Positions 51,991 to 59,934 of a stretch of 64,000 nt of DNA are shown here, one piece after another. Position 1 is the stretch's first letter. Every line of letters begins with the position of its first letter. The DNA is from Spirosoma linguale DSM 74. Its GTDB lineage: Bacteria > Bacteroidota > Bacteroidia > Cytophagales > Spirosomataceae. The notes beneath the pieces are model-generated. The model ran no database searches. It was not told where the DNA came from and saw only the letters and a program-made list of their open reading frames with translations. The position numbers and the translations under genes were made by a program. Where the stretch lies: NCBI GenBank assembly GCA_000024525.1, contig CP001769.1:496001-560000 (forward strand), written 5' to 3'.

Positions 51991-54900
51991 TTAGAATTTG
52001 ACGTTCAAACCAAAGGTTACTACGCGGGTAGCAGGCGTAACACCGTTGCTTACCGTGCCATCGCTTGTCTCTGGGTCAACACCGTTGTACTTCGACCGGT
52101 ACGACGAGAAGATGAACGGCTGCTGAATGCTACTGAACAGACGTAGCGACTGCATGCGCAGTTTCGACGTAATGCTCGATGGGAACGTATAACCAAAGTT
52201 GATGTTCCGTACTTTCACAAACGATCCATCGAAATAGATGATAGCTGAGTTATAGACCGGGAACTCCTGGCTGGAGTTAGGCCGTGGGAACTCGTTCGTT
52301 GGGTTGTTAGGTGTCCAGTAGTCAACTTTGATTTGCTCATAACGACCAGCCAACTGGTTGTTGTCGCGGTGGAAACCGCTTAGAATGGTCTGGCCAATAC
52401 GGGCATAAATAAAGAAGTTCAGGTCAAATCCTTTATAGCTGAACCGGTTCGTGATACCGCCACTCCAGGTTGGAATGTCAGAGCCTAAGTATACCCGGTC
52501 ATCAGCCGTGATTTTACCATCGCCGTTGGTGTCCTGCACTTTAATCTGGCCAACTGCACTCTGGTAGGATTTAGCGGCATCTGCTTCACTGGTTTGCCAG
52601 ATACCCGCTTTTTTGTAATCATACATGGCCGTCAAAGGCTTGCCAATGAAGCGTTTGTTACCCACGTCATCAACCGGTCCGTTGAAAAGGGAGATGATGG
52701 CTTCCGAATTTTTAGAGAACACAATGTCGGATGTCCATTTGAATCCACTTTTTGAATTCACGTTCACCGTTGATACACTCACTTCTATCCCTTTATTCTG
52801 GGTCTCGCCAATGTTGCGGGTCACAGAGTTGAAACCGATTGATGTAGGCAGCAGATCGGATAGTAGCAGGTCGGTCGTGCGGGTATTATATAATTCAATA
52901 GCACCTGATACCCGGCCCCGCCAGAGACTGAAGTCAATACCAATGTTTGTGCTGGTTGACGTTTCCCAGCGCAAATCAGGGTTGCCAATCGTGTTAGGGC
53001 GATAGCCATAAGCGGGTGTATTGCCAAAGGCATATACCGTGCGGTCCAATAATCCCTGCGTTTGATAGGGAGCTACACCCTGGTTACCTACCGAACCACG
53101 GCTGGCCCGGATTTTTAGCAGATCGACCCAGCTAGATCCCTTCATGAAGTCTTCGTTGCTGACATTCCAGCCTAGGGCGATACCGGGGAAATTACCATAT
53201 TTGGTATTTTCGCCAAATCGGCTCGATCCGTCCCGGCGCAACGTAGCGGTTACCAGGTACTTATCTTTATAATCGTAGTTGATACGACCCATGTACGAGT
53301 TAATGGTCCACTGCCGCAATCCACTACCTACTCCCAATACAGCACTGGCGTTGCCTACATTGTAGAACTGCTGCGATTCGGCTGGCACACCTTGAACAGA
53401 GATGTTATTCTGCTCGAAGTTATCCCGCTGAATGGATTGCAGGGCGGTAAAACCGAAGTTGTGATCGCCCACTTTTTTGTTATACGTCACCACGTTCTCC
53501 AGCGTGTAGTTGAAGCCAAATGCACTGGCCGTCTGCGCCTGTGGGTCACCACCTTTCCGGGCGTTTGTTTGCGCACCGATAAAGCGGCCAAATCGGTTGA
53601 TGGTAAAGTCTGGCCCGAAGTTAACGCGGTATTTTAAGCCCTCAAGGATGTTTACTTCTGCGTAAACGCTGTTGAAAATGCGGTATTTCTTTCTATTCTC
53701 TACCTGAGCACCCGGCACAACTTCGGCGAGTGGATTGGTAAGCAGCGCATCGTTCGTAGGCGAGAAGATCAGGTTACCGTTATCGTCGTAAGGCCGACCA
53801 AGCGGATTTTGCTGAAGGGTAAAGTTATAGGGGTTCAGCGTCTCTCCGTTCCGTACGCTATACATCATATACGAGGCAATCCCCACTTTAAGAGCCTTGT
53901 TGATCTGGTGATCAATATTGGCACGCAGCGACTGACGGGTAAAGTCCAGACCAGGCATAATCCCTTTGTCCTGGAAAAAACCAGCCGATATATAAAACTG
54001 CGTTTTCTCGTTGCCGCCCTGAATACCCAACGAGTGATTCTGCTGAACTCCCTGCTTCAGAATCAACGACTGCCAGTCAGTATTCCGGTTGGCGGCAAGG
54101 CCAGCTGCAACGTTCGGGTCACCACCCAGTACCGCCACTTTGGAGTCGGCATATGGATCGGCCACACCCGTTGGAACGGGATTGCCGTTCGCGTCTTTGT
54201 AGTTGCCTGTAGTCCGGTAAGCTTCCCGAACAAATTCGGCAAATTCAGAGCCACTGAACAGCTTTACTTTATCCAGCGCATCGGTAAAACCGACGTAGTT
54301 ATCGTAGCTGATGGTTGTTTTACCAACCGGATTACCCCGCTTGGTTGTAACCAGAATAACGCCATTGGCACCTCTGGCACCATAAATGGCCGTTGCGGTA
54401 GCATCTTTCAGGATTTCCATCGAACCCACATCGTTCGGGTTAATGTCTTCATAACCTTCTGAAAGGGGAATCCCGTCAACTACATAGAGCGGGTCGTTAC
54501 CGGCATTGAACGAACGACGCCCACGAACCCGGATTGTTGGTACGGAACCTGGTCGGCTACCCGACTGTGCTACGTCGACACCTGCTACCCGGCCTTGCAT
54601 GGCCTGACCAATGTTGGTAATAGGCTGTTCTGTAATTTGCTTTGGCGTAACTGACGAAATAGCTCCCGTTGTCTGGCTCTTTTTCTGAGAACCGTAGCCA
54701 ATAACAACGACTTCATTCAGGGCGCGTGTATCAGTGCTTAGGGTTAGATTAACCGTTGACTTATTGCCGATAGTAACTTCCTGGCTAATAAAGCCAACAG
54801 CGGAGAAAACCAGAACAGCCCGTTCGTTAGGTATGCTGATTTTGTACTCGCCGTTAGCGTCAGTAGTTGTACCGCGCGTGGTGCCCTTCACGGCAACGCT

Positions 54901-55095
54901 TACACCCGGTAATCCAGTGTTATCATCGCCTGATAATACTTTACCAGCAACGGAGCGTTCCTGAGTTGGGCTGGCTAACTTAAGTTTTACTGTTGGTGGC
55001 GCACTAAACGCCGGTTGGCTTACCAGCGTAAGTGCCGCTAAGCCAAGCAGAGGAAGCCACGCCAGGCGTGGTGGTTGGGTAATTGTTGAATGCAT
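51991..55095 (-). CDS. SusC/RagA-family TonB-linked outer membrane transporter
   Basis: A 1034-aa TonB-dependent channel. After a signal there is a carboxypeptidase-like domain (GKVLSGDDNTGLPGVSVAVKG..ISQEVTIG), then the plug region with RPGSVPTIRVRGRRSFNAGNDPLYVVDGIPL and ILKDATATAIYGARGANGVILVTTKRG, and a 22-strand barrel ending TPATRVVTFGLNVKF. It imports a glycan together with SusD. FecR lies 31 bp upstream, suggesting control by that anti-sigma system. Confidence 0.96.
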   Translation of the reverse strand: MHSTITQPPRLAWLPLLGLAALTLVSQPAFSAPPTVKLKLASPTQERSVAGKVLSGDDNTGLPGVSVAVKGTTRGTTTDANGEYKISIPNERAVLVFSAVGFISQEVTIGNKSTVNLTLSTDTRALNEVVVIGYGSQKKSQTTGAISSVTPKQITEQPITNIGQAMQGRVAGVDVAQSGSRPGSVPTIRVRGRRSFNAGNDPLYVVDGIPLSEGYEDINPNDVGSMEILKDATATAIYGARGANGVILVTTKRGNPVGKTTISYDNYVGFTDALDKVKLFSGSEFAEFVREAYRTTGNYKDANGNPVPTGVADPYADSKVAVLGGDPNVAAGLAANRNTDWQSLILKQGVQQNHSLGIQGGNEKTQFYISAGFFQDKGIMPGLDFTRQSLRANIDHQINKALKVGIASYMMYSVRNGETLNPYNFTLQQNPLGRPYDDNGNLIFSPTNDALLTNPLAEVVPGAQVENRKKYRIFNSVYAEVNILEGLKYRVNFGPDFTINRFGRFIGAQTNARKGGDPQAQTASAFGFNYTLENVVTYNKKVGDHNFGFTALQSIQRDNFEQNNISVQGVPAESQQFYNVGNASAVLGVGSGLRQWTINSYMGRINYDYKDKYLVTATLRRDGSSRFGENTKYGNFPGIALGWNVSNEDFMKGSSWVDLLKIRASRGSVGNQGVAPYQTQGLLDRTVYAFGNTPAYGYRPNTIGNPDLRWETSTSTNIGIDFSLWRGRVSGAIELYNTRTTDLLLSDLLPTSIGFNSVTRNIGETQNKGIEVSVSTVNVNSKSGFKWTSDIVFSKNSEAIISLFNGPVDDVGNKRFIGKPLTAMYDYKKAGIWQTSEADAAKSYQSAVGQIKVQDTNGDGKITADDRVYLGSDIPTWSGGITNRFSYKGFDLNFFIYARIGQTILSGFHRDNNQLAGRYEQIKVDYWTPNNPTNEFPRPNSSQEFPVYNSAIIYFDGSFVKVRNINFGYTFPSSITSKLRMQSLRLFSSIQQPFIFSSYRSKYNGVDPETSDGTVSNGVTPATRVVTFGLNVKF

Positions 55096-55126
55096 GTTAG
55101 ATTAGATTGGCGTAAAAGTTAACAAA

Positions 55127-55915
55127 CTAGGGTAATGTCTTGGTTGTACCTGCGGCAATCTCAATGGATTCGCCCGGTTTAAGCCGTATTGGGTCTTTCG
55201 ATTTTACGAGTAAACTTACCTGCCCCGAAGTAAGCGCTACCGATGTTCCTGTTGGTCGTTGTCTCACCCGAAAGATAGTTCCTACAGCTTCGATGGTCAG
55301 GCCAGCAGTATGGACTCTGAACAAACGTGCCGACGAGGTGTCGTTTCGGTGGATGATCGAGAAATCAGCTTCTCCCTTTAACCATACCGCTCTTGGTGTC
55401 TCGTCAGACCAACGCCGTGCGTAGCGGGCGGTGCTGTTCGGATACAACGTCATGGTTGAATTGTCCGGTAAGCGAATCTGACGGGTTTGGTAGGCGTGAG
55501 TACTGACGCTCCATACCGATTGCTCGGGTCCGTACTGCATCCAGAGCGCCCAGCCAATAAGAGCTATCACACCAAATACAGCCAGAACAGTTCGCATAAA
55601 GTACCACCACCCAACCATTGCCCGAACATCGGGCTGAAGTGGCCTGACGTCTTCCATAGTCTGAAGCGACTCGCGTATGCGTCCCCATACTGTTGAAATC
55701 TCGTCAGACGACAGAGCTGGTAAATCAGAATGCCGGGCCGTTTGAATGAGGTACCGTGCTGTCTCTACTGTTTCTTCCTGGTGAGGATGGTTCGACAACC
55801 ATATCTGCCAATAGGACGCGACCTCTTCGTCGTTCGGGTGTTTAACCCATCGTACGAATAAGTCATCAAGGACGAATTCCTCAGCGCTATAAGCAGAATA
55901 TGACTTTTGTGACAC
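55127..55915 (-). CDS. FecR-family anti-sigma regulator
   Basis: 262 aa with one membrane helix (around TVLAVFGVIALIGWALWM) after a cytoplasmic anti-sigma region (EEFVLDDLFVRWVKHPND). The periplasmic FecR domain begins with HAYQTRQIRLPDNSTMTLYPNSTARYARRW and WLKGEADFSI. It senses the transporter and releases an ECF sigma factor. No sigma gene is beside it; upstream is a 562-bp gap. Confidence 0.93.
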   Translation of the reverse strand: MSQKSYSAYSAEEFVLDDLFVRWVKHPNDEEVASYWQIWLSNHPHQEETVETARYLIQTARHSDLPALSSDEISTVWGRIRESLQTMEDVRPLQPDVRAMVGWWYFMRTVLAVFGVIALIGWALWMQYGPEQSVWSVSTHAYQTRQIRLPDNSTMTLYPNSTARYARRWSDETPRAVWLKGEADFSIIHRNDTSSARLFRVHTAGLTIEAVGTIFRVRQRPTGTSVALTSGQVSLLVKSKDPIRLKPGESIEIAAGTTKTLP

Positions 55916-56477
55916 GGTGTATAACTGTTTCGTGTAAACAAAAGCGTCTGGAATAAGGGTTTCTACTTACCTCGACAAAAGAAGTAGATCACTACCAAAC
56001 TCCCGTTGACTCACTCAGGTGAATTGTGGATAATTTGATGAATCTCTATCGATATATTTAGTTCGTTTACGTTAAAACCTGTATGTAAGCTTCTCAATTA
56101 TATTAGATATAACAAAGAAAATTCCTCATTTTTTTTATGCAAGCGTTGCCGGGAACGTTGCCAAAAGGGAGAACACGAAGATATAGTTGTAAAAAAATGA
56201 GTTGGAGACCCCATTTCAAGTGTACTGCAACGAAGTAAATGTAAGATGACACAAACAGGGAAAATAGTATTTTTTAAAGATAAGGTTCCCTTTAGAATGG
56301 CATGTGTAATACATTTCCTGCTAACCTAATACTACATCAGCTCTCTATAAGTACCTTTGAAGGTATCTTAATCCAGGAAAATGAAATACATAATCGGGTT
56401 ATTACTCGAAATTTTACCCGCAAAAAGCTTACTTTTTAACTATTATCCTCGAAAGCCGTTATGTTATCATCAACGCG
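55916..56477. other. 562-bp gap upstream of fecR
   Basis: The place where an ECF sigma gene would normally precede fecR holds no recognisable gene. The region is AT-rich in parts. A possible -7 box for the rightward gene is at 56352. A 70-codon frame from 56381 overlaps the next gene in a different frame and looks spurious. Confidence 0.5.
56352..56359 (+). promoter_or_regulatory. Candidate -7 box for the beta-barrel gene at 56478
   Basis: TACCTTTG matches TAnnTTTG exactly but no -33 box is evident. It would give a leader of about 115 bases. Confidence 0.35.
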
Positions 56478-57290
56478 ATGGAAAACACAATTCGACGGCA
56501 GCGGACGTCTGGGCATTATTCGTTCTGCGGTATATACATACTCTTCCTGCTTACTCTACTGGCATTCCCCGGCTTTGCTGTGCCCAAATTTGAAACCGGA
56601 TTAATGGTGGCTGATACGACTGGTCCCAAAGAGGCTAAGCCCAAGTCGTTGACATTTACCGCGTCTACTGACCAGCGTTTTTTTTTCTTCAATGATACAC
56701 GCACCGAAGACAACCGCCGTGTGCCGGTAAGCGTATATGGGATAAGGGCAGGGTTCTTGTTTCCCCCCAGCCAGCGTCGGGATGCGCTCAGGTCTGGTCG
56801 GTCAGCCAGTTTTAAGGCCGGAGCCGGGTTCTATTTTGTAAACCAACGGCTCGACCGCCCTGGTCTGCTCCCGAATACATCGGAGTCCGTTACCCGTCAT
56901 TTGCGCATTGCGACCGTTTATTACGAGCGGTATCTGCTGCGTCGGCAATCGTTTGAAGTTAGTATGCCAATCGAACTTGGCTATGGGCATTCCCGGTACG
57001 AAATCAACGATGAACAGGCCGAAAAATATGAAGTGGCTCGTGGTGTGTTTCTGCCTTTAGGCGTAGGCGTATCGGCAGCTTATCAGTTTCCGACCGTGCG
57101 GTGGCTAAGGCCATTACACTGGTTTGGTCTGAATTTCCTGACAGGCTACCGATTCATCCTAAAGCGCGATGTTCCCGAAAGTCAAATAAATTATACGGGC
57201 TTATATTTTTCGGTGGGACCCTCTTTCTTTCTCGAAAATCTCACCGCTGACATCAAGCGGTGGCGGCAAAAGAGAAAAAACAAGCGATAA
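56478..57290 (+). CDS. Exported beta-barrel-like protein, unrecognised
   Basis: 270 aa, start at ATG 56478. A signal-like segment (ILFLLTLLAFPGFAVP) follows a basic, unusually long n-region (MENTIRRQRTSGHYSFCG). Barrel-like strands follow, among them SFKAGAGFYFVNQRL, ATVYYERYLLRRQSFEVSMP and YTGLYFSVGPSFFLENL. The C-terminus is very basic (KRWRQKRKNKR), which is unusual for an outer-membrane barrel. No family is recognised. It converges on the osmC gene. Confidence 0.7.
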   Translation: MENTIRRQRTSGHYSFCGIYILFLLTLLAFPGFAVPKFETGLMVADTTGPKEAKPKSLTFTASTDQRFFFFNDTRTEDNRRVPVSVYGIRAGFLFPPSQRRDALRSGRSASFKAGAGFYFVNQRLDRPGLLPNTSESVTRHLRIATVYYERYLLRRQSFEVSMPIELGYGHSRYEINDEQAEKYEVARGVFLPLGVGVSAAYQFPTVRWLRPLHWFGLNFLTGYRFILKRDVPESQINYTGLYFSVGPSFFLENLTADIKRWRQKRKNKR

Positions 57291-57311
57291 GTCCGCCGTT
57301 GATGAAGCCAG

Positions 57312-57746
57312 CTACTCGGTGGTGACAGCGCGTTCCGTCCATTGAATACGCACCGCTTGCTCAATATCGGGATGGAGGCTGATAGCTACCGGACAGGTAT
57401 GCGCAATTTTTTCGAGCCGCGCGCGGGTTTCGGCATCTGGCATAGCATCCGTATGCAGAACCAGATCGACCTCAATACGAGCGATGCGCCGGGGCGGTTG
57501 AGCCGTCATGATCTTTGTTACTTCCAGCGTACTGCCCGCCAGCTCAATTCCATCCCGCCGGGCGAAGATGGCCATGGTTGTTATAATGCAGGTGCCTAAC
57601 GCATTGGCTACCAGGTCGGTTGGCGAAAATGCCTCACCCCGGCCCTGATTATCGGTGGGCGCATCGGTATTGATGTGGGTGCCGGATTGTAGATGGATGC
57701 AATCGGTGCGTAAGCCACCTAAGTAATCGATGTGAATTGTTGGCAT
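57312..57746 (-). CDS. OsmC-family protein
   Basis: 144 aa, OsmC/YhfA subgroup rather than Ohr by its short form. The active Cys is in TDLVANALGTCIITTMAIFARR (near residue 53) and a second Cys is in KIAHTCPVAISL, the peroxidatic/resolving pair typical of the family. It is expected to reduce organic peroxides or act on electrophilic stress products in the cytoplasm. A hairpin begins right behind its start codon. Confidence 0.9.
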   Translation of the reverse strand: MPTIHIDYLGGLRTDCIHLQSGTHINTDAPTDNQGRGEAFSPTDLVANALGTCIITTMAIFARRDGIELAGSTLEVTKIMTAQPPRRIARIEVDLVLHTDAMPDAETRARLEKIAHTCPVAISLHPDIEQAVRIQWTERAVTTE

Positions 57747-57770
57747 TGAGATTTAGTCAGTTAGTTAGAA

Positions 57771-57873
57771 AGTCAGTAAGTTGGTAAGTGGCCCCGCCTA
57801 AGTCAGTAAGTGGCTGACACAAGCAAATACCTCTGGCGTCAGCCAATTACCAACTTACTGACTAAAAAGACTT
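57771..57873. repeat. Inverted repeat of the AGTCAGTAAGTTGG family, left copy
   Basis: 57771-57792 pairs with 57842-57863 with one mismatch of 22. An inner dyad, GTCAGTAAGTGGCTGAC with complement at 57838-57845, nests within. The right arm continues into 57847-57873, which is identical for 27 bases (inverted) to the left part of the repeat at 59798. Confidence 0.8.
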
Positions 57874-57919
57874 TTGCGAAACATATAAATAATCATCTGG
57901 TTACGCTAATAGTTAGTGC

Positions 57920-57955
57920 CTATTTTGTGAGGGACCACAAAATAGTGTATTTTTA
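57920..57955 (+). promoter_or_regulatory. Candidate operator between promoter elements of the 57974 gene
   Basis: A perfect 10-bp dyad, CTATTTTGTG (57920-57929) and CACAAAATAG (57936-57945), overlaps a TTTG at 57924-57927 and lies just before TATTTTTA at 57948-57955, one base off the -7 consensus; the spacer is 20 bases. A protein bound there would block the promoter. An RNA hairpin is the alternative. Confidence 0.45.
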
Positions 57956-57973
57956 TTTCAGCATTCTACGACA

Positions 57974-58759
57974 ATGAAAACTATATACGGAATACTGGGA
58001 CTTATGGTCGGCATGTGGCTCCTACCAGGTCAGACTACGCTGGCCCAACGGGTTGACAGCGAAGACGATTCCTACTCAACCATAACAACGTTTGGTATCA
58101 CGACCAATACAAACTCCGGCATTGTTGGCGGGTTTGCGTTCCGGCAATCTAAATTACTATCATCTTCCCTGTTTGGCCTACCCCAGTATCGCTATCTGAG
58201 CGTTGAACTGGTTAACGTAAAGCATCCCAAAGAACTTCGCTCGTCTATCAATAACGTTGGTTCGGGCTATCTGGATGGGAAAGAAAATTATTTGTTTGTA
58301 TTGCGACCCCAATACGGCCGTGAGGTGAAGCTGTTTCAGCGCAGTTCCGACGAAGGTATCGCTATCAGTGGCATTCTGGCGGGAGGGCCGTCTGTGGGCA
58401 TTATTAAACCTTACTATCTGGAAGTTTCGTATGGCAATCAGACCAGATCGGTGCCAGCTTCTCAGGTAAATGGGTTTGCTACCTCGGCAGGGGAGACCGT
58501 TACTGGTGCCGGTGGCTTTTTTCAGGGTATTGGCGAGTCGAAGTTAACGGTTGGCCTCAACGTAAAAGCGGCACTCAGCTTTGAACTCAGCGCCTTTAGA
58601 AATAATACGACAGGGGTAGAAATCGGCTTTCTGGCCGAGGCTTTCCCGAATAGAATCATTATCATTCCTAATTCAAGCCCCAACGGTAGCCGTGAGGATG
58701 GAAATCGGAGTTTCTTCACAACGGGCTATATTACCTTGTTTTTCGGAAGTAAGAAATAA
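57974..58759 (+). CDS. Exported beta-barrel-like protein, unrecognised
   Basis: 261 aa with a good signal peptide (MKTIYGILGLMVGMWLLPGQTTLAQ). Barrel-like strands follow (TTFGITTNTNSGIVGGFAFRQ, YLFVLRPQYGREVKLFQR, GLNVKAALSFELSAFRN), ending FFTTGYITLFFGSKK. No family is recognised. Between its gene and lipA lies a perfect 20-bp hairpin, so it is probably a separate unit. A dyad at the promoter suggests regulation. Confidence 0.72.
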   Translation: MKTIYGILGLMVGMWLLPGQTTLAQRVDSEDDSYSTITTFGITTNTNSGIVGGFAFRQSKLLSSSLFGLPQYRYLSVELVNVKHPKELRSSINNVGSGYLDGKENYLFVLRPQYGREVKLFQRSSDEGIAISGILAGGPSVGIIKPYYLEVSYGNQTRSVPASQVNGFATSAGETVTGAGGFFQGIGESKLTVGLNVKAALSFELSAFRNNTTGVEIGFLAEAFPNRIIIIPNSSPNGSREDGNRSFFTTGYITLFFGSKK

Positions 58760-58765
58760 AAATTT

Positions 58766-58832
58766 CAAAGGGCGAGGGGCACTGGGTAAGGCAAAAATAA
58801 GCCAGATTTACACCAGTGCCCCTCGCCCTTTG
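58766..58832 (+). terminator. Perfect 20-bp hairpin after the 57974 gene
   Basis: CAAAGGGCGAGGGGCACTGG (58766-58785) pairs exactly with 58813-58832 around a 27-nt loop. It starts seven bases after the stop, so a terminator role is likely, though no T-tract follows. Confidence 0.7.
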
Positions 58833-58890
58833 GTATCGTTATGAACTTTACATCCAAAAAACGAATTTTGCTGGAAAGGATTGAGGAGAC

Positions 58891-59799
58891 ATGATTGAAC
58901 TACCCGTAATACCCTCCGAACAACAACGTAATCGGGCTGGCGCTGATGCAGCACCCCGGCCCAAACGCCCGGACTGGCTACGCGTTAAGCTGCCCATCGG
59001 CCCCGAATATGCTAAAGTCCGTAAGTTGGTGGATGAACACAAGCTCCATACGATTTGCGAAAGTGGCAATTGTCCAAACATGGGCGAATGCTGGGGAGCC
59101 GGTACCGCTACGTTTATGATTCTGGGGAATGTGTGTACCCGAAGCTGTACATTTTGTGCTGTCGCCACTGGCAGGCCCAATGAATACGACACCGATGAAC
59201 CCCGGCGTGTGGCCGAAGCAATCGTGCTTATGAAGGTCAAACATGCGGTGCTTACGTCGGTAAACCGGGATGAATTGAAAGACCGGGGCGCTGAGATATG
59301 GTACCAGACCGTTCGACTTATCAAAGAAGCATCGCCCGCAACGACTATCGAAACCCTGATTCCGGATACCAAAGGCAATTGGGAAGCGCTCGAACGGATG
59401 ATTTCGGCCGGGCAGGAGGTCGTTTCGCACAACATGGAAACCGTGGAGCGGCTCTACCGCCGGGTGCGTCCGCAGGCTCGATATGAGCGTAGCCTTGAAC
59501 AAATCCGGCGCACGAAAGACTATGGCCAGCGTACCAAATCGGGTATTATGCTGGGTCTGGGTGAAACAAAGGATGAAGTGGTCAAAGCTATGGATGATCT
59601 TGCCGCCAATGGACTGGATATTCTAACGCTGGGCCAATACCTCCAGCCGACGAAAATGCACCACGAAGTGATCGAGTGGATTCATCCGGAAACATTTGCC
59701 ATGTATCGTGAAGAAGGGCTCCGGCGTGGGCTGAAATACGTCGAGTCTGGTCCACTGGTTCGGTCGAGTTACCATGCAGAAAAGCATGTGAATGTGTAA
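58891..59799 (+). CDS. lipA: Lipoyl synthase
   Basis: Radical-SAM enzyme that inserts two sulfurs into octanoylated lipoyl domains, 302 aa. The auxiliary-cluster motif [12 protein letters not shown] is at residues 56-67, and the radical-[11 protein letters not shown] at 82-89. [24 protein letters not shown] and [20 protein letters not shown] follow in order, and [10 protein letters not shown] at the C-terminus has the conserved Ser/Arg end. lipB is not nearby. The repeat family member at 59798 starts at its stop codon. Confidence 0.96.
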   Translation: MIELPVIPSEQQRNRAGADAAPRPKRPDWLRVKLPIGPEYAKVRKLVDEHKLHTICESGNCPNMGECWGAGTATFMILGNVCTRSCTFCAVATGRPNEYDTDEPRRVAEAIVLMKVKHAVLTSVNRDELKDRGAEIWYQTVRLIKEASPATTIETLIPDTKGNWEALERMISAGQEVVSHNMETVERLYRRVRPQARYERSLEQIRRTKDYGQRTKSGIMLGLGETKDEVVKAMDDLAANGLDILTLGQYLQPTKMHHEVIEWIHPETFAMYREEGLRRGLKYVESGPLVRSSYHAEKHVNV

Positions 59800-59856
59800 G
59801 TCTTTTTAGTCAGTAAGTTGGTAAGCGGCCTCGTTAGGCGCAGCCACTTACTGACT
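59798..59856. repeat. Inverted repeat of the AGTCAGTAAGTTGG family, right copy
   Basis: 59808-59829 pairs with 59843-59856 after deletion of eight bases in the right arm. The left side (59798-59824) is identical for 27 bases, inverted, to 57847-57873. It begins at the lipA stop codon. The two copies flank the segment with lipA and the 57974 gene. Confidence 0.78.
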
Positions 59857-59898
59857 TATTAATTAAACAATTAGCTTTATTCGTTATTTAAAGAAGAG

Positions 59899-59925
59899 AG
59901 TCCGGGCCTAGGGTGCGGACTTTTT
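59899..59925 (+). terminator. Possible terminator or attenuator before the cyclase gene
   Basis: AGTCCG (59899-59904) pairs with CGGACT (59916-59921) around an 11-nt loop, with TTTTT following. It ends only ten bases before the cyclase start codon, so it may act as a leader attenuator rather than the end of lipA. Confidence 0.5.
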
Positions 59926-59934
59926 CTTTACTGC

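Noticed and set aside
53809..54462. 217-codon open frame on the plus strand within susC
   Set aside because: It lies wholly opposite the SusC gene, which has strong domain support; no domain is seen in it.
56381..56593. 70-codon open frame overlapping the beta-barrel gene
   Set aside because: The frame runs through the signal region of the better gene at 56478, with an unlikely protein.
58848..59435. 195-codon open frame opposite lipA
   Set aside because: lipA is unmistakable from its cysteine motifs; this is its mirror.
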